From assembly GCF_958979055.1 (NCBI RefSeq), contig NC_084897.1, forward strand, positions 21,367,628 through 21,431,627: a stretch of 64,000 nucleotides of DNA. The letters run 5' to 3'. Shown here piece after piece: positions 23,838 through 36,080 of the stretch. Source of the DNA: Alnus glutinosa (Eukaryota; Streptophyta; Magnoliopsida; Fagales; Betulaceae). Numbering within the stretch: position 1 is the first letter of the stretch; each line of letters begins with the position of its first letter. The notes beneath the pieces were generated by a model, which was not told where the DNA came from, did not search any database, and saw only the letters and a program-made list of their open reading frames with translations. The translations under genes and the position numbers were made by a program.

Positions 23838-24205
23838 AAACCAAATGAACGAAAAGACAAAAATACCTCAAAAAAATCTTGAACTCTTTGCAATTCAGAA
23901 AGGGCCAAGCGGTAATTAACAAACTCAAAAGACTAAAATGCCCCGACAAAATACAAATATCTCCAAATTCACGTCAATTTTGGCCGGACACAAGGGGGAC
24001 GTAGAGTGACATGTACCATTTAAACCAAATGAACGAAAAGACAAGAATACCTCAAAAAAATCTTGAACTCTTTGCAATTCAGAAAGGACCAAACGGTAAT
24101 TAAAAAATCAAAAGACTAAAATGCCCCGACAAAATACAAATATCTCCAAATCCATGTCAATTTTGGCCGGATACAAGGGGGACGTGGAGTGACATGTACC
24201 ATTAC
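23838..24205. repeat. Two-copy tandem repeat, 184-bp period
   Basis: AAACCAAATGAACGAAAAGA starts both units (23838 and 24022). Both contain TCTTGAACTCTTTGCAATTC, AAATGCCCCGACAAAATACA and TGGAGTGACATGTACCATT or a close form. The copies differ at only about ten positions. The unit has no open frame and is not related to the LINE before it. Confidence 0.75.
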
Positions 24206-24228
24206 TTATATTATTTATATGATAAATG

Positions 24229-24434
24229 CTAGAGCATTTACTGTAATTCTTCTTGGATACTTATGTGTTAACTTGGCGAAAAAAAGAAATTAAAAAAAAA
24301 AAAAAATTAGAGAGAATCAATTACAAGCTATCGGTTTTTTTTTTTTTAATTATTATTATTATAATTAAAAAAATAGTGCAAAGTCAATACAGAAAGTCCC
24401 AAAAAGAATCACAGTAGATTCTTTAACATTTCTA
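24229..24434. mobile_element. MITE, 'AATGCTAGAGCAT' family, copy 2
   Basis: The left end AAATGCTAGAGCATTTACTG is followed by CTTATGTGTTAACTTGGC. The right end, reverse-complemented, reads AATGTTAAAGAATCTACTGTG. The core is poly-A/poly-T. It matches the arrangement of the copies at 4616-4793 and 55329-55494. Confidence 0.55.
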
Positions 24435-24897
24435 TTTTTATATAGCTTCAAGGATATGTATCAAATATCAATGAAAGTCTCTTATTGATTTTTTTTATTT
24501 TTTTATTTTTTCCAAAAAAAAAAAAAAAAGAACGATGGTTGGGGGAAGGAAACGGTGTCGTCCTAGAATGCTAAACCAAAAACAATGAGAACCACGAAAA
24601 CAAGATAAGCATTATCACGGGAGTGAAAATCATTTGCACCGCCAATCAAATTCAATTACTTCACAAATCTCTTTCAAAATTTCTGCTTATTCACTACCCT
24701 CTATTTCCAAAGAATGAATAAACAACCCAAATTGTGCAACGTGGCACGCTGCTATTGGTCAGATACAGAATCTGTTGAAATGGTAAATGTACATTACCTT
24801 GAGTTGAGGATCATATCCCACGTACATGATGAGCAATGCCCACAACAAGAGATAGAAGCAAGATCGATATTGCTTAATTTGCAAGACTAGCACTACC
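24435..24897 (+). other. Upstream region of the PsbP-like gene
   Basis: This is a spacer between the MITE and the start codon. It holds a 15-base poly-A near 24515-24530 and GC-richer sequence (24530-24620). No TATA box or light-response element can be picked out with confidence. The 5' leader must lie at its end. Confidence 0.35.
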
Positions 24898-25987
24898 ATG
24901 TCCATGCATGCAAAAAACGTACATTTTCACCGGATTTTTATGACACATTCCTCCGGTGACCCAAAAAGGAGTGTTCATGAGGTGACAACCAGACCGGGAC
25001 GGTCTCCGGCGGAACAATTTGCACCTCTAGAAGCAACGTTTAGGCGGCGGCTATTAGTTGGTCTTGGGTCAGCTTCTGTAGTAGCCGTTGGTGCAGATTT
25101 TGGTGGGATAACAAGTTTTCTTCTTGGGCTATCGCCGGAAAGTGGGAGGAACCTTAAGCTGGATTTGATTTATCCTATTGGAGGGTTCAGTCGTTGCGTT
25201 GAGACTAATGAAGGATTTGGTTAGTAACTTCTAATGTTCATATATATGTATATGTGTGTGTGTGATAATGTTGTCAAGAAAATGTCAATGATGCTTCTTT
25301 GATTTTTGTATTTGCTTTGCATATTACAGAATTTATATACCCAGCAAAATGGGTTGGAGATCAAACACTGTTATATCGAGCAGTGGAAAAAACAGAACTC
25401 GAACGAGCACTTGATCCACCTCCCATAAACACGGCCAAGTCCAACAACCGGCGGCGGGGTATTAGTGAACCGGTTGTTGCGTTTGGTCCGCCGGGCACGA
25501 GCGGCGAGCTCAATGTTAGCGTCATTGTGTCGACAGTTCCTCAAGACTTCTCGTAAGTACTCTGAATTTTTTGTTCATTTAGTATCGGAATATAAAGAAC
25601 TTGCGTAGATTAATTTGTGACACCCCATTGTGGTAAATTGAAATTTGGAGCTAATCTTTTACATTTCTTTATAGAATTGAAGCGTTTGGAGGACCGAAGG
25701 AAGTGGGAGAAGCGGTGGTTCGGAGCATCACAGGGTCTAGCAGACGCCCTGATGTTAAAGGTTCATTGATAGAATCAAGTTTAAGAGAGGATCCTGTAAA
25801 GAATGTCAAATACTATGAGCTGGAATTCAGAGTTGAGAGCCCCTCCTTCCGCCGTCATAATATTGCCGTTTGTTGCTCTCGTGGTGGCAGGCTTTTTACT
25901 CTAAATGCTCAGGCACCGGAATCAGCATGGCCGGAGGTGAAATCAGACTTCCAGACAATTGCTCATTCATTTTATCTGACCTCCTGA
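24898..25987 (+). CDS. PPD7: PsbP domain-containing protein, thylakoid lumen (PPD7-like)
   Basis: Exons 24898-25219, 25330-25552 and 25675-25987 join in frame to 285 residues with GT-AG junctions. The N-terminus is a short Ser/Thr/Arg-rich presumptive chloroplast transit region. Residues 49-60, RRRLLVGLGSAS followed by a hydrophobic run, look like a twin-arginine lumen-targeting signal. The mature part starts near NLKLDLIYPIGGFSRCVETN and carries the PsbP fold signature GFEFIYPAKWVGDQTLLYR, a Pro-rich loop, then GELNVSVIVSTVPQDFSIEA and YYELEFRVESPSFRRHNIAV. The terminus FQTIAHSFYLTS matches the usual PsbP-like end. PsbP-domain proteins assist photosystem II assembly or other lumen functions; this one's client is unknown. 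The PPD7 label rests on sequence resemblance and on its position near an ACBP4-type gene, as remembered for Arabidopsis At3g05410-At3g05420. Confidence 0.88.
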
Positions 25988-26281
25988 TAAGGAGAAATAT
26001 AAGGAAAGCACTACAGTTTCTTTTCTTCCCTTTTTTTCTTTTTTATTTTTGGGTGAATAAAGCAGTACAGTTTCTTCCTTGAAAAATGATTTAACGAGAA
26101 AGTTGACCTTTTCATTTTCTACTACATACAACAATGGCATCATTGAGGCACCATGTCTGAAATCAGAGAGCTCGCTTGTAAGCAAGAGTTGAAAATTACA
26201 TACAACATATCTATAATTGTGATTCGCTTTTTAAACATGGGGACTTCTATTATACCTAAACTACAATTACTGTACATAAAT

Positions 26282-29200
26282 TCAAGCGCAAGTTATCTGT
26301 CTTCTCTTAACCATCTTGTCCAAGTTCTCAGAAACCATTGCAGTCAAATTAGGATCTTCAAATCCAAGCTCTGCACCAAGTCTGCCATTGAAACACAGAG
26401 CAAATAGTTCGTCAGCATTTACAGAAAAGATGGAAGCAAAACATTGGATCAAGGAACGATTTGATTTACTTACTTTGGATCAAGGACCAATTTCTGGACT
26501 TCTTTAATAGCTGAACTTGCCGCATAAAGTGATATTTTTCCTACCTGTGTACGAACCCAATACAAAAAATGAGAAATTTTCACCAAAATAAACAGAACAA
26601 TAATTGTTTTAACCAGTTTGAAGGTATAATATAAAAAAAATGGACTGAGATGAAAAAGGAAGGAACTGAATACTTCTAGGGAAAATTTCCTTTGTCTGAC
26701 CTCCAACACCTGAAGTTTTGCTTCATGGTCATTTGGAAGACAGCGGATTTCTTCAGCCAATGTTACAGCCTCTCCCAGACTTTCAGGAGATACAAAATCA
26801 AGACCCAACTGAACAGTGGACTGAAAATTTTACAAGGAAAGCAACATCAATATAATGGTATAAACCAAGTTTCTACTGGACATCTGAAATAACCTTTCTA
26901 ATATTTCAACACATTTAAATTTCAGTGAATCTATTTTGCTATTAATCCCACCTAATAATTCAAAAAAAGTTCCATAAAAAACTAACAGAGAATCTGCTGC
27001 ACCTCTCACAGAAGCACGTAATGTAAGTATTTGGAGACAGCACTTCTGTGGTCTAAACTTAATTCTCCCCTTTTAATTATTCAGCAGTTAAGACTTCTTT
27101 ATATAAAAAAAATCATTCCTTCTGTTAACTAATACTGAAGGGCATTTCTCAGAAACCATATATGTTTCCCCCAAACTTTTAAAATTTATAGTGTACTTTA
27201 AACTACCAAGCCCTTTTACTTAACCCCCTCCATTAGGTTTTTTTTGTTAAAAATGACGGAAAATGGGTCACGTGCGATACACATGACCCAAAATGACAAT
27301 AATACCCTTCAAATAAAAAAGCAGCCAAAAAAAAAAAGAGGCTCCAGACCCACGGCCTGGCCCACGTCAGACCCTCAGCCAGGCCCACGCCAAACCCACG
27401 GCCAGCAAAGTTTTTTTTTTTCAATCTAAGGCATAGTCGTATTTTCACACATCTCAGCAGGGGTATAACAGTCCATTTTTGACAAAATAGGTCACGTGAA
27501 ATGCACGTGAGCCCTCTGTTAGGATTTAACAGAAAATCCTAACCAAGGGGGGGTAAATGAAAGGGCTTGGTAGATTGGTAGAGTACATTGCAAATTGAAT
27601 AGTAGTTTGAGAGGATAAATATAGTTTTCCTAAAAACAAATATAGATCCTCAAAACTAGTGAGGTCTTGAGGCACCGCATTGGTCCCATGTTTCATGTTA
27701 TAAGTTGTAACCAGGAATCAATCACGGTATGGAAAGACCAAATTTCCATAACCTTCCGGACTGCAAGGCTCAGGCATAAGAACTGAGATTAACCCAAAAT
27801 CTTGAAGAAGAAAAAAAATGTAATCTCTATGAAAGACATGGACTAAGCTTTAAGGCAATTAATATCTCAAGCAACACAACCAGCAGTGCTTGTCATGCAG
27901 ATAACTGAAGTGACATCCTTCAACTTGATAACAAGAAAGAAATACGGAAACACCCCTCCCGAAAAAAAAGAAACAGAAGACTCTAAGCTTCTAATAAAAC
28001 AAAATTTCTACTTCACTCCAGACACACATGCTCTAACAAATGAAAAATCATAGCAATTCAGTGTCTCATCAAGAATTCAAATTAAAAATCCAATCATTGA
28101 ATCGAGAGATACAACATTATTTCTTTCAATCTCCGTACTTCAAGTAGAAATATACAATACTGGATTCATTTAAAAACATCGGTTATCCTAGTATGAAGGT
28201 AATCAACCATAGTGAACTTACCTGAAGATTTCTCACTTGGAAAGGGCACCCAGCAGGGACAAATACAGCTTGCCCCAAATGCTGCTCAAACAACCATGGC
28301 TCAATTCCTGAGGAAGAGGAGTGCTCTTTAAATTTTTAAACAAGCATTCAGAAACATCCAAGAAAGTACTCATGTTTCAACATCATCAACACACACACAC
28401 ACATCACTAGGATACAAAGATTAAAATTAGTACGGCAACTCTAAAGATTGGAGTCTCCACTAATCTGAAGTGAATTTGAGCATTGCATGATGGGGCAGCT
28501 ATTACATAGAGAAAATTGTCCTACTAGCCAGAACAAACTTTATTTTAAACAAAAAATTGATGTTCTGCAAAGTTTTCAATCCACGGGTGTCTGCCTTTTG
28601 TAAAACATTGTTTTGTACAATTTGAACAAAACTCATTCTAAGTGGTTGGATTTTCCATAACTTTGTCCGGATCATTAGTCAGGAAGCACATGCTAAATAT
28701 CTCAGCACATTAGACAAACATGAAAACCAGTACTAAACTGTATTTTCTCTTTCCAGGAAAGAGGAATACAGTTAATAGTAGGAAAAATTCCTAAAATTAA
28801 TACGGTAAATGGCAGTCTTAAAAATCGCATCATGTGTCTCAAACATACTGCTTAAGTCAAAAGGTCAAATTTCTATCTCCTCCAAAGCTTGATTAATAAT
28901 TAGAAAAAACAACTGTTACTTGTCCTTACCAAATTCTTCCTTTAACTTTCTTTTATGATGCCCATTCAGGAAAAATATTTCATCATAAAGAGGCATTTTC
29001 ACCTGAGATTCAAAAAGTTCGATGAGGGTCACGCAATAAAAACAAGCCAATTACGTTAATTCAATTAAAAAAAAAAGAGAGTAAATTTTGTAAGATTATT
29101 AGATCAGAACTTACAAAATCATTTAATACACAATCAGGCTTCCCAAATTCCTTCCAATGAATTCTCAAATATTCAGTCAACTTTGGAACATCCTGCCGGC

Positions 29201-32200
29201 GAAACACATCCCAAAGAACTCCAGGATGAGTCTTTTCACAGACATCTTCACCATCTCTGTTCGATTGTTCACAATTGACATTATTCACTTCAACATCAAT
29301 AGTTTCAAGCCCTTGATCCCCCACTGACTCATTTTCATTTGTGTCTAGTTTTGCCCCACAGACAATCGGCACACCTTGACCATCAAGTGATATATCAGAT
29401 GACTTCCCCTCATCCAAACCTACTTGTGGATCCTGCAGTGAATCTTTCACCTCATATTCCTTAAAGGATTTTCGTATCTTTTGAATCTCCATCTTCTGCC
29501 AACCCTTTGGCTTCACATTACATGTATGCACCAATAGGTATACCTGACCATAGAGCTGGGGATGTCAATTCATTTTGACTCATCACTTTGTTGGTTAGTT
29601 TACATCAGATGACACAATAGAGGATAAGAATCACATAAAAGCTCATGACATTAGACTCCAGGTACACATGGTTTTAGGGGATTTAAAATCCATACAGCTT
29701 TATAGATTAGATTATTACAAATTTTTTAATGAATTAAAGCTAATTAAATTCAAATAACCATAACAATCTGGTCCTGGAGTTACCAGGTGCTTGTTTATAA
29801 AACTTGGAAAACTGAGTAATGATATTATGGTCAAATAAAAGAGTCTGGTCTCCAAAAAACTTCAAAAATATAAGTTTATAGCTAATGTATAATAGGGGTA
29901 GTTATGGTTATATACAAATTGCAAACCATGAAATAAGAAATTAAAACTTGAGATGCATACATGATTAAGCAAAGCAATATGAGTTTTTCTCATTTGATAA
30001 CTCTTAATATTTTAAGAACAAAAGTACACAAAAAATACAGCTAAAAATATAATAAATCAAACCTCATATCAGACAGTGGTTTGATATGAAAAGTAGTTTT
30101 AAACAGCCAACATAACTGACTATAGGTCAATGAGAAAGGGGAAGAAGTAATAACTTACCATGTCGCGCACATTGAAATGGAGATTGGTCACTGAATCGCC
30201 TCTACCAAGTTCTTCATAGGTCCCATAAGAAATAAAAATTTTAGGTCCTACATCATTCTGCAAGGAGTAATGAGGCAACTTCGCAGCAACATTTAGAAGA
30301 CCCCACTTGGAATGGATATACTCAAGTAAGGGCAATTTACTAATAAAATCAGGTCTCTGGTACAATAAAAACTCTTCAGATGCACTGGGGGAAGGCCAAT
30401 CCTTCAACTTTAACATTTCTGGCCAGCCATTTTCATGGATTCGTCCCTCAGAGTATCCTTTTATGAACTGACCAAGTTCAATGTCAACCTGCCATCATAT
30501 CAAGACAAATATTAGGCCAATTAAATGAGATTATCAAACAATTAATAATTTATCCAATATAAAATTAATTGAGTAATATCGACAGAGACATGAGAGAAAA
30601 CCAAAAAGCCGTGAAGAGAAAACCAAAAAGCCGTGAATAGAGCTGTTAGAGCCTACCTCAGACCAGCCTAAGCAATCTATGGCCTTCACCAATCTGTTCT
30701 CATCTTTCATTTTCTCATCTGTTGTCTCCCTTATCCCTCTCCATATAACCATCGGATCCCAGCTTGAAGTGGATGAGTTATCAAACACCTTTTTGACAAT
30801 AACAGGTTCACCCCTTGCCCAGTGCTTTCTAAATTTTCCAATCCCATGAGATTTTATATCTTCAGATGTCGGGCAGTACAAGAAATAATCATCACTGTCC
30901 TCTCTATGAGCATATTGGCAGAGTCCGGGATCATCCAGGCCAATCTTTTGTGGGCTGCCAGGATTATAGATCCTACAGCCACTAACCATTTCCTCCACAT
31001 TTTTTACCAGCTTTGCAACCCAATTCATCTTAAAAATGCGGCTTAAATTTAGTGATGAATAACCACAGCCACCATAGTCCTTTGGGGGACATGGAATACT
31101 GCCATCACTATTGGCTTGCCAACCAGGAAACTTATCTGGTAATATTAGTTTTAGTTTGGATACTTTCACTTGCTCTGACACAGTTGCTTTCTCTTGACTT
31201 TTCCCATCGATCTTATTATCTACCAATTCTCCTTTAACATCACTTGGAGATGCTTCCCGAAGATCTCGACAGCAACTAAGGCACAGATCATATGAGCAAT
31301 TTGCACAATGCCGATGATAATCTATAATGGGTATCCTACAGAAATTGCTGCAAGAAAAACATCAGATGAACTGCAGTCTTCTAAAACAAGAACATACATG
31401 TATGTGATACTTCTCCACCTATAAATAAATAGATCACAGCAAGTAGAGGAGTCAGACATCAAACAAACTGATCAGAAAAATCTTGTTCCTTTCCTAGTGA
31501 AGATAAATCACCAAAAATCAGATGCAATGAAATCACGTTGGACACTAAGTAAATACTTTTGAGACTTTGATTACATATAAACCAGGCGATATTAATGCAA
31601 ATAGTTCATTAGTGTTCTTAAGGTACCAGCACATCTGCTCATCTGCACTCAATTTTGCCCTGGCAAGAAACATATCGCTTCCTGAAGTATAGATGTATAT
31701 AAAAATTGGTCAAGTAATGTATAAAGGATATAAACCAATATAAATTTAATGTCACTTGGAGCATCAAAGGCATCTTACCATGCAACCTTTTTTCTAGTTC
31801 TACTTCAGAGGCCTGCTCATGATGGATTTGCTTAACTACAGGAAGCACCGAAGATAATAGGCAATGGAGATATTTCAACTTGTCTAGCACAGGTATCTCA
31901 CGTATCCTTACCTGAAACTCAAAAAACTCAAGAGTGATGAGATCAGAGAATCACTCCCAGCGAATCTTGGTGTGCATATTTCACAAGATTACTGCAACTT
32001 AATGATGTAATGAAATACCTTTATCGAATTATCTGAACGTAAGCACACTTTGCAATTACAAGTACCACGACATGCAGGACAAATTCTCTGAATTTCTTCT
32101 GATGGGATATCCGAGTACCTAAATATTGAAGCATAAATACCAAGTAGTAAAAGTTAAAACAAAAATACTTACATCTAAAATGGTCAAATCCTAACCATGT

Positions 32201-32695
32201 GGAGATACAGCTATCACAATATCCTCTCTTATCACATCTGAGGCACCAAATAACTATGTCTCTGTCATTCCTCCGGCACTGGTGGCAAGTTTGCCCACCG
32301 GCATCTTCAGAGGAATCCATACTTCCATCAGAGTATTCCTGGAAAAAACTTGTAAACATAGTGTCAGATTACACAAGTGGTAAAGAAAGGGTACCTAACT
32401 AATACTAAAGTATTAAAATACTAAGTGTTAAAGAAAGGGTTCTTAACTAATACTAAAGGTTTATAACATAGGCTACGTTTGGTACTCTAGAATGTTCTTT
32501 AGGAATAGGAATGGGTATTACTAGGAATACAATAGGCTTGAATGGAATGACAATTTTATTCTTTCGTTTGGTGAAAAACACAGGGAAGACCAAATTTTTT
32601 AATTGGAATTAAATCATATTTTTCCCGAATTTCCTAAAATGCACCATCACTAAAAATTATTTCTCCAAAAAGTCTATTTTTCTTTTTCTGTACAC

Positions 32696-32728
<33 letters not shown>

Positions 32729-34773
32729 CTATGGGTGGCCAACCACCCCCTTGGGTCGTGGTAGGCCACAACCACCCCTGGAGCTGCTCAGGGTGGACGC
32801 CGAGGGGCTCTAGAGTTGGTGCGGCCACCCCCGGTGCTTCTTGGTGGGGTGGCCAACCACTCATGAAGAAGATTTCTTTTTCTTTTTTTCAAAAAAAAAA
32901 AAACGAATGGTTTTTTGGGGAAAAAAAAAATTAGGGCTATTCTATTCCGGGGGGAATAGCTAATCTTCAAAATGATAAATATTTCTAGGAATAACAAACA
33001 AACCAAACGACAGAATAATTCCTATCTACCAAACAGGACCTAAGTGATGGACACACTCAGAAATCTCCTGGAACAAAATCAAATATCAGAATTGAATTTT
33101 TACCTCATCATTATTACAGATAAGCCTCTACTTTGACAATAGAGGTAAAGATTTTAACCCAACATCTATAATGTATCTCTCACATCATGTGGCTTAAATG
33201 GTATATTTCAGTCTTGTCCCTGCTATTTACCTATGTAATGATGAACTAATAAGCAACAAGGGAGATCATAACAAGATGAATTTCCTCATGATCTTCTTTA
33301 GTCTGAAGTTGAAGCTCATTGGAGGGCCAAGGTGTCAGAAAGATTGGAGAGCAAGATGATGGAGTTTTCATTGGCTTCATAGGGCCATCTGGCTAGAAAG
33401 ACAGTAAAAGAGCTGGACCCAAGGTTTTTTGTTACTTAAATAGCAATAGTCAGGGCGCTAACAGCTGTAATGCCATATTGAGGAGAACTCATCAAGTTTG
33501 AGAGAGTGTAAACAAATGAAAACAATTAACAAATAATTATTAAAAAAAGGGGTGGGGGTGGGGGGGTATGAGGACATCACCCATGCCATTAGAAAGATTT
33601 GTAATTCTACCCCAGAGATGAGCTTCTTATTCTCATACTTGCAAGTGCAGATAAAATCAAGAGATACAATTTAACATAGATGGTATCATATATAGTTATC
33701 TACTGCGGAATATATCCTCCTTGCAACATGTATCTAGAATTATAAAAGAAACTTCTTCAGGCACACTTCTAACAGCGCATTTACTCCACCATCCTTCCAG
33801 GCTTTCTTTCTTCTTTTTCCATTTTTTTTTTAGAGTAATAAATTCATCAGAACAGGAAGAACAACTCAAATACACAGGAACTATCAAAAGGTCCTACTAG
33901 AAAGTTCCAATCTAAAATTTTACAGATCAAAAGAGTGAACTAATATTAAGAATTTTAGTTAGTGGTTTCTATTCAACTGGGGGAAAAGAATATATATTAT
34001 CCTTAAGAGATGCAGCCATATATATGTTATGGGTGCTCCTTGTGGGTTTCGGGTTTTAGGGTTGATCCTTGTGGGTTTGTTTGGGTTTTTTCCTTTTGTG
34101 GGCTAGCTTTGGTGGTTCCTGTGTATACTCCCTGTGTACTTAGGGGCGCCTTACTCTTTTTAATAAAATCTTCTTACTTATCAAAAAACTAAAAAAAAAA
34201 AAGAGATGCAGCCAAATGTTTTGCAACTCAACTCACCGTCGTGGCATCATTAGCATCGAAGCTCCTTTGTGATCTGTTCTTGGATGACTCCATGGCAGAA
34301 GCAGTCGCTGTCTTATAAGACTTCCAGTTTTCTTCAAATTGTCCAGCATCCTTTTGTAAATTTTCATTTGTCCTTGGAGGATTACGGACAGGCAAACTCC
34401 TCATAGGGGGCGTCTCAGGCGAATAACGGAACTGATTTTTCGATACCTTCTCAAACAACTTTTTCCCAGGGACTTGAGGATAATCCTCAACTTTTGTGTT
34501 CAAAAGTGGTTCATCAAAATCATCGCTCTTACTCTCCATGTAAATATCACTTTCGCCTATTGACTTCCTCTTGGCTTTCTTTAAATTAGCTCTCATTGCA
34601 GAATTAGCTGCCCTCTTCTTTGCCTGGATGTAGTGCTTCTCACATACCGTTTTATCGGGCATGGACATGGCAGTGCATCTCCACTGTTTCCCATCTGATC
34701 TCTTGCAACGCAAATCATCTGGAATTCCAACATTATCCTCACCATTCCCAGAGGTTGAGCGTGGATGATCCAT
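26282..34773 (-). CDS. JMJ24: JMJ24-type JmjC/WRC protein with degenerate catalytic site
   Basis: Fourteen coding exons (34773-34237, 32338-32196, 32118-32019, 31911-31779, 31681-31627, 31347-30657, 30488-30159, 29543-29115, 29002-28930, 28307-28222, 26820-26701, 26544-26474, 26381-26282; counting the 5' leader exon near 35885 gives the fourteenth) join in frame to 955 residues. A WRC zinc motif (C23, C33, C44, H47) is followed by a basic region. A RING-like cysteine cluster starts at C197 (CHQC, CLRCDKRGYCDSC, CPACRGTCNCKVC), and a second lies at CNFC...CANCSYDLCLSCC. The JmjC domain covers about 590-880. Its iron ligands should be H-x-D...H; here they are H657-F-N659 and F853 (in PAGCPFQVRN), so demethylation is unlikely. 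JMJ24 of Arabidopsis is known for the same loss and for promoting CMT3 turnover and transcription of silent loci. The gene is convergent with the PsbP gene. Confidence 0.93.
27155..27630. mobile_element. Foldback element in a JMJ24 intron
   Basis: The left arm reads TACCAAGCCCTTTTACTTAA then CCCCCTCC. The right arm is the inverse of that, GGGGGGGTAAATGAAAGGGC then TTGGTAG. Further in, GGGTCACGTGCGATACACATGACC pairs loosely with GGTCACGTGAAATGCACGTG. The loop is a GC-rich run of CCCACGGCC/GGCCCACGTC words. Outer boundaries are good to about 10-20 bases. It sits in the 1.4-kb intron between 26820 and 28222. Confidence 0.6.
32471..33039. mobile_element. 569-bp terminal-inverted-repeat element in a JMJ24 intron
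   Basis: The left end GGCTACGTTTGGTACTCTAG faces the right end GGTCCTGTTTGGTAGATAGG in inverse orientation. Matching interior words are AGGAATAGGAATGGGTATTA and ATAGGAATTATTCTGTCG. The core carries a GC-rich palindrome-like CGGCCACCCC/GGGGTGGCC block between A-rich tracts. Flanking bases TA/TAA fit a short target-site duplication but are too short to prove. It has no coding capacity. Confidence 0.6.
34019..34200 (+). mobile_element. 5'-truncated LINE tail with 14-bp target-site duplication
   Basis: AAGAGATGCAGCCA occurs exactly at 34005-34018 and again at 34201-34214, bracketing a 182-bp insert. The insert ends with the plant L1 3' tail CCCTGTGTACTTAGGGGCGC, TTACTTATCAAAAA and a 12-base A run. 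It lies antisense in the JMJ24 intron, and its right flank begins only 22 bases from that intron's splice donor at 34236. Confidence 0.88.
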
Positions 34774-34793
34774 CACGTTATGGTAAACACCAA

Positions 34794-36080
34794 CTGTGAT
34801 ACAACATGCAGAATATCAGACTAACAAGAGCAACCTGCAAATAAACCTCTAACACTTACCACGGATATCATAAAAAATGGTATAATGCCATCAAACAATG
34901 CTGTACATGCAAAAGAAACTAAACTTGGAAAACCAACAAGCTATGGCCAACTGCCAAGGAACACAAGCCCACATGCACAGATGGAAGAAAAAAGGAATCC
35001 AAAACCAGCCATAAAACAATGAGATACAACGAAATTGTTATATGCAGCAAGATGGTTCAACCAGCAAACATACCAAACTGGAATTAGTGCAAGGAAACAC
35101 ATATAGCTCAATTGAGCTCTCACCATGATATCTCCTAAGCCAGAATCTCCTATGCTTGATGGTAAAACATGAAGAGAATCCATCACAATTACCCTACCAC
35201 GACATGTATGCATGAGTTATTGGGCTTGATTATCTAAAATCTCACTACTAGTGCCACACCAGGACTTTATCATCAACTGTTTTAATGTTTTTCAGGGCCA
35301 AACTTAAAGAGTGTAATATGAATTGCTATTTTATGATACAGGCAAGCACCCCGAGAAATTAGAACATGTAAGTTTCACGTAAAATTGATGAATAACTGTC
35401 CAAACCTCGTTTTCAAAGAAAATTAAGTCTCGTTAGATATTGGTACTTTTTCCTGACATACGCACCGTCCAAGTCTTCATTCTTTACAATAAGTCTTGTA
35501 TATACAACAGATGTATTTTGAAGGCGAAAATAGTAGACAAATACGGGCGTGAGTGAAAAAAAAAGAAGGTAAATTGCAACAAAGATGCAAGTTTCATGTT
35601 CTAACAATCCAAACAAAATCCCTAAAATATAATGCATGAAACAAATCAATTAGGCAACATAAATAGATTAAAAATTATTGAAAAAAAACACACACATGGG
35701 TCAAGCAAAAGCAAAAATTTCAGCAACCCAGAGTAAAACAAGCAGCATTTGTCCCAAAAAGTGACATTCTTGAAGAAGCATGAACTTGTTAAAGGCATAA
35801 AGTTCAAGTACACACACATACGTATAACAGAAAGACAAAAAAATAATTCGAGCGAGAGAGAGAGAGAGAGAGAGAGAGAGGTACCTGAAACTAGGGTTTG
35901 ATACAGAGTTGAAAATAGGAGAGAAACTCGACGACGGGAGTATTCGAAAGTACCCACAATTTTTATGTTTTAGGATGAGTGAAAAAAGAAATTTCAGAAT
36001 TTCAATGGAATGCCCGTCTGTCTCTCCCAATCTCGCTGTCAGTCCTAACAGCTGCAGAGTCCTTCTGCTTCTTCTGTTTT
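34794..36080 (-). other. JMJ24 5' leader exon and leader intron
   Basis: A minus-strand acceptor (ATCACAG) at 34794 opens the ATG-bearing exon, with about 20 leader bases before the start. A good donor (TTTCAG|GTACCT) lies at 35885/35884, followed at once by a (CT)n tract (plus-strand GA at 35853-35880). A leader exon from about 36060 down to 35885 is inferred; it includes AAACCCTAG, common in plant leaders. The intron of about 1.1 kb has no recognised element. Confidence 0.55.
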
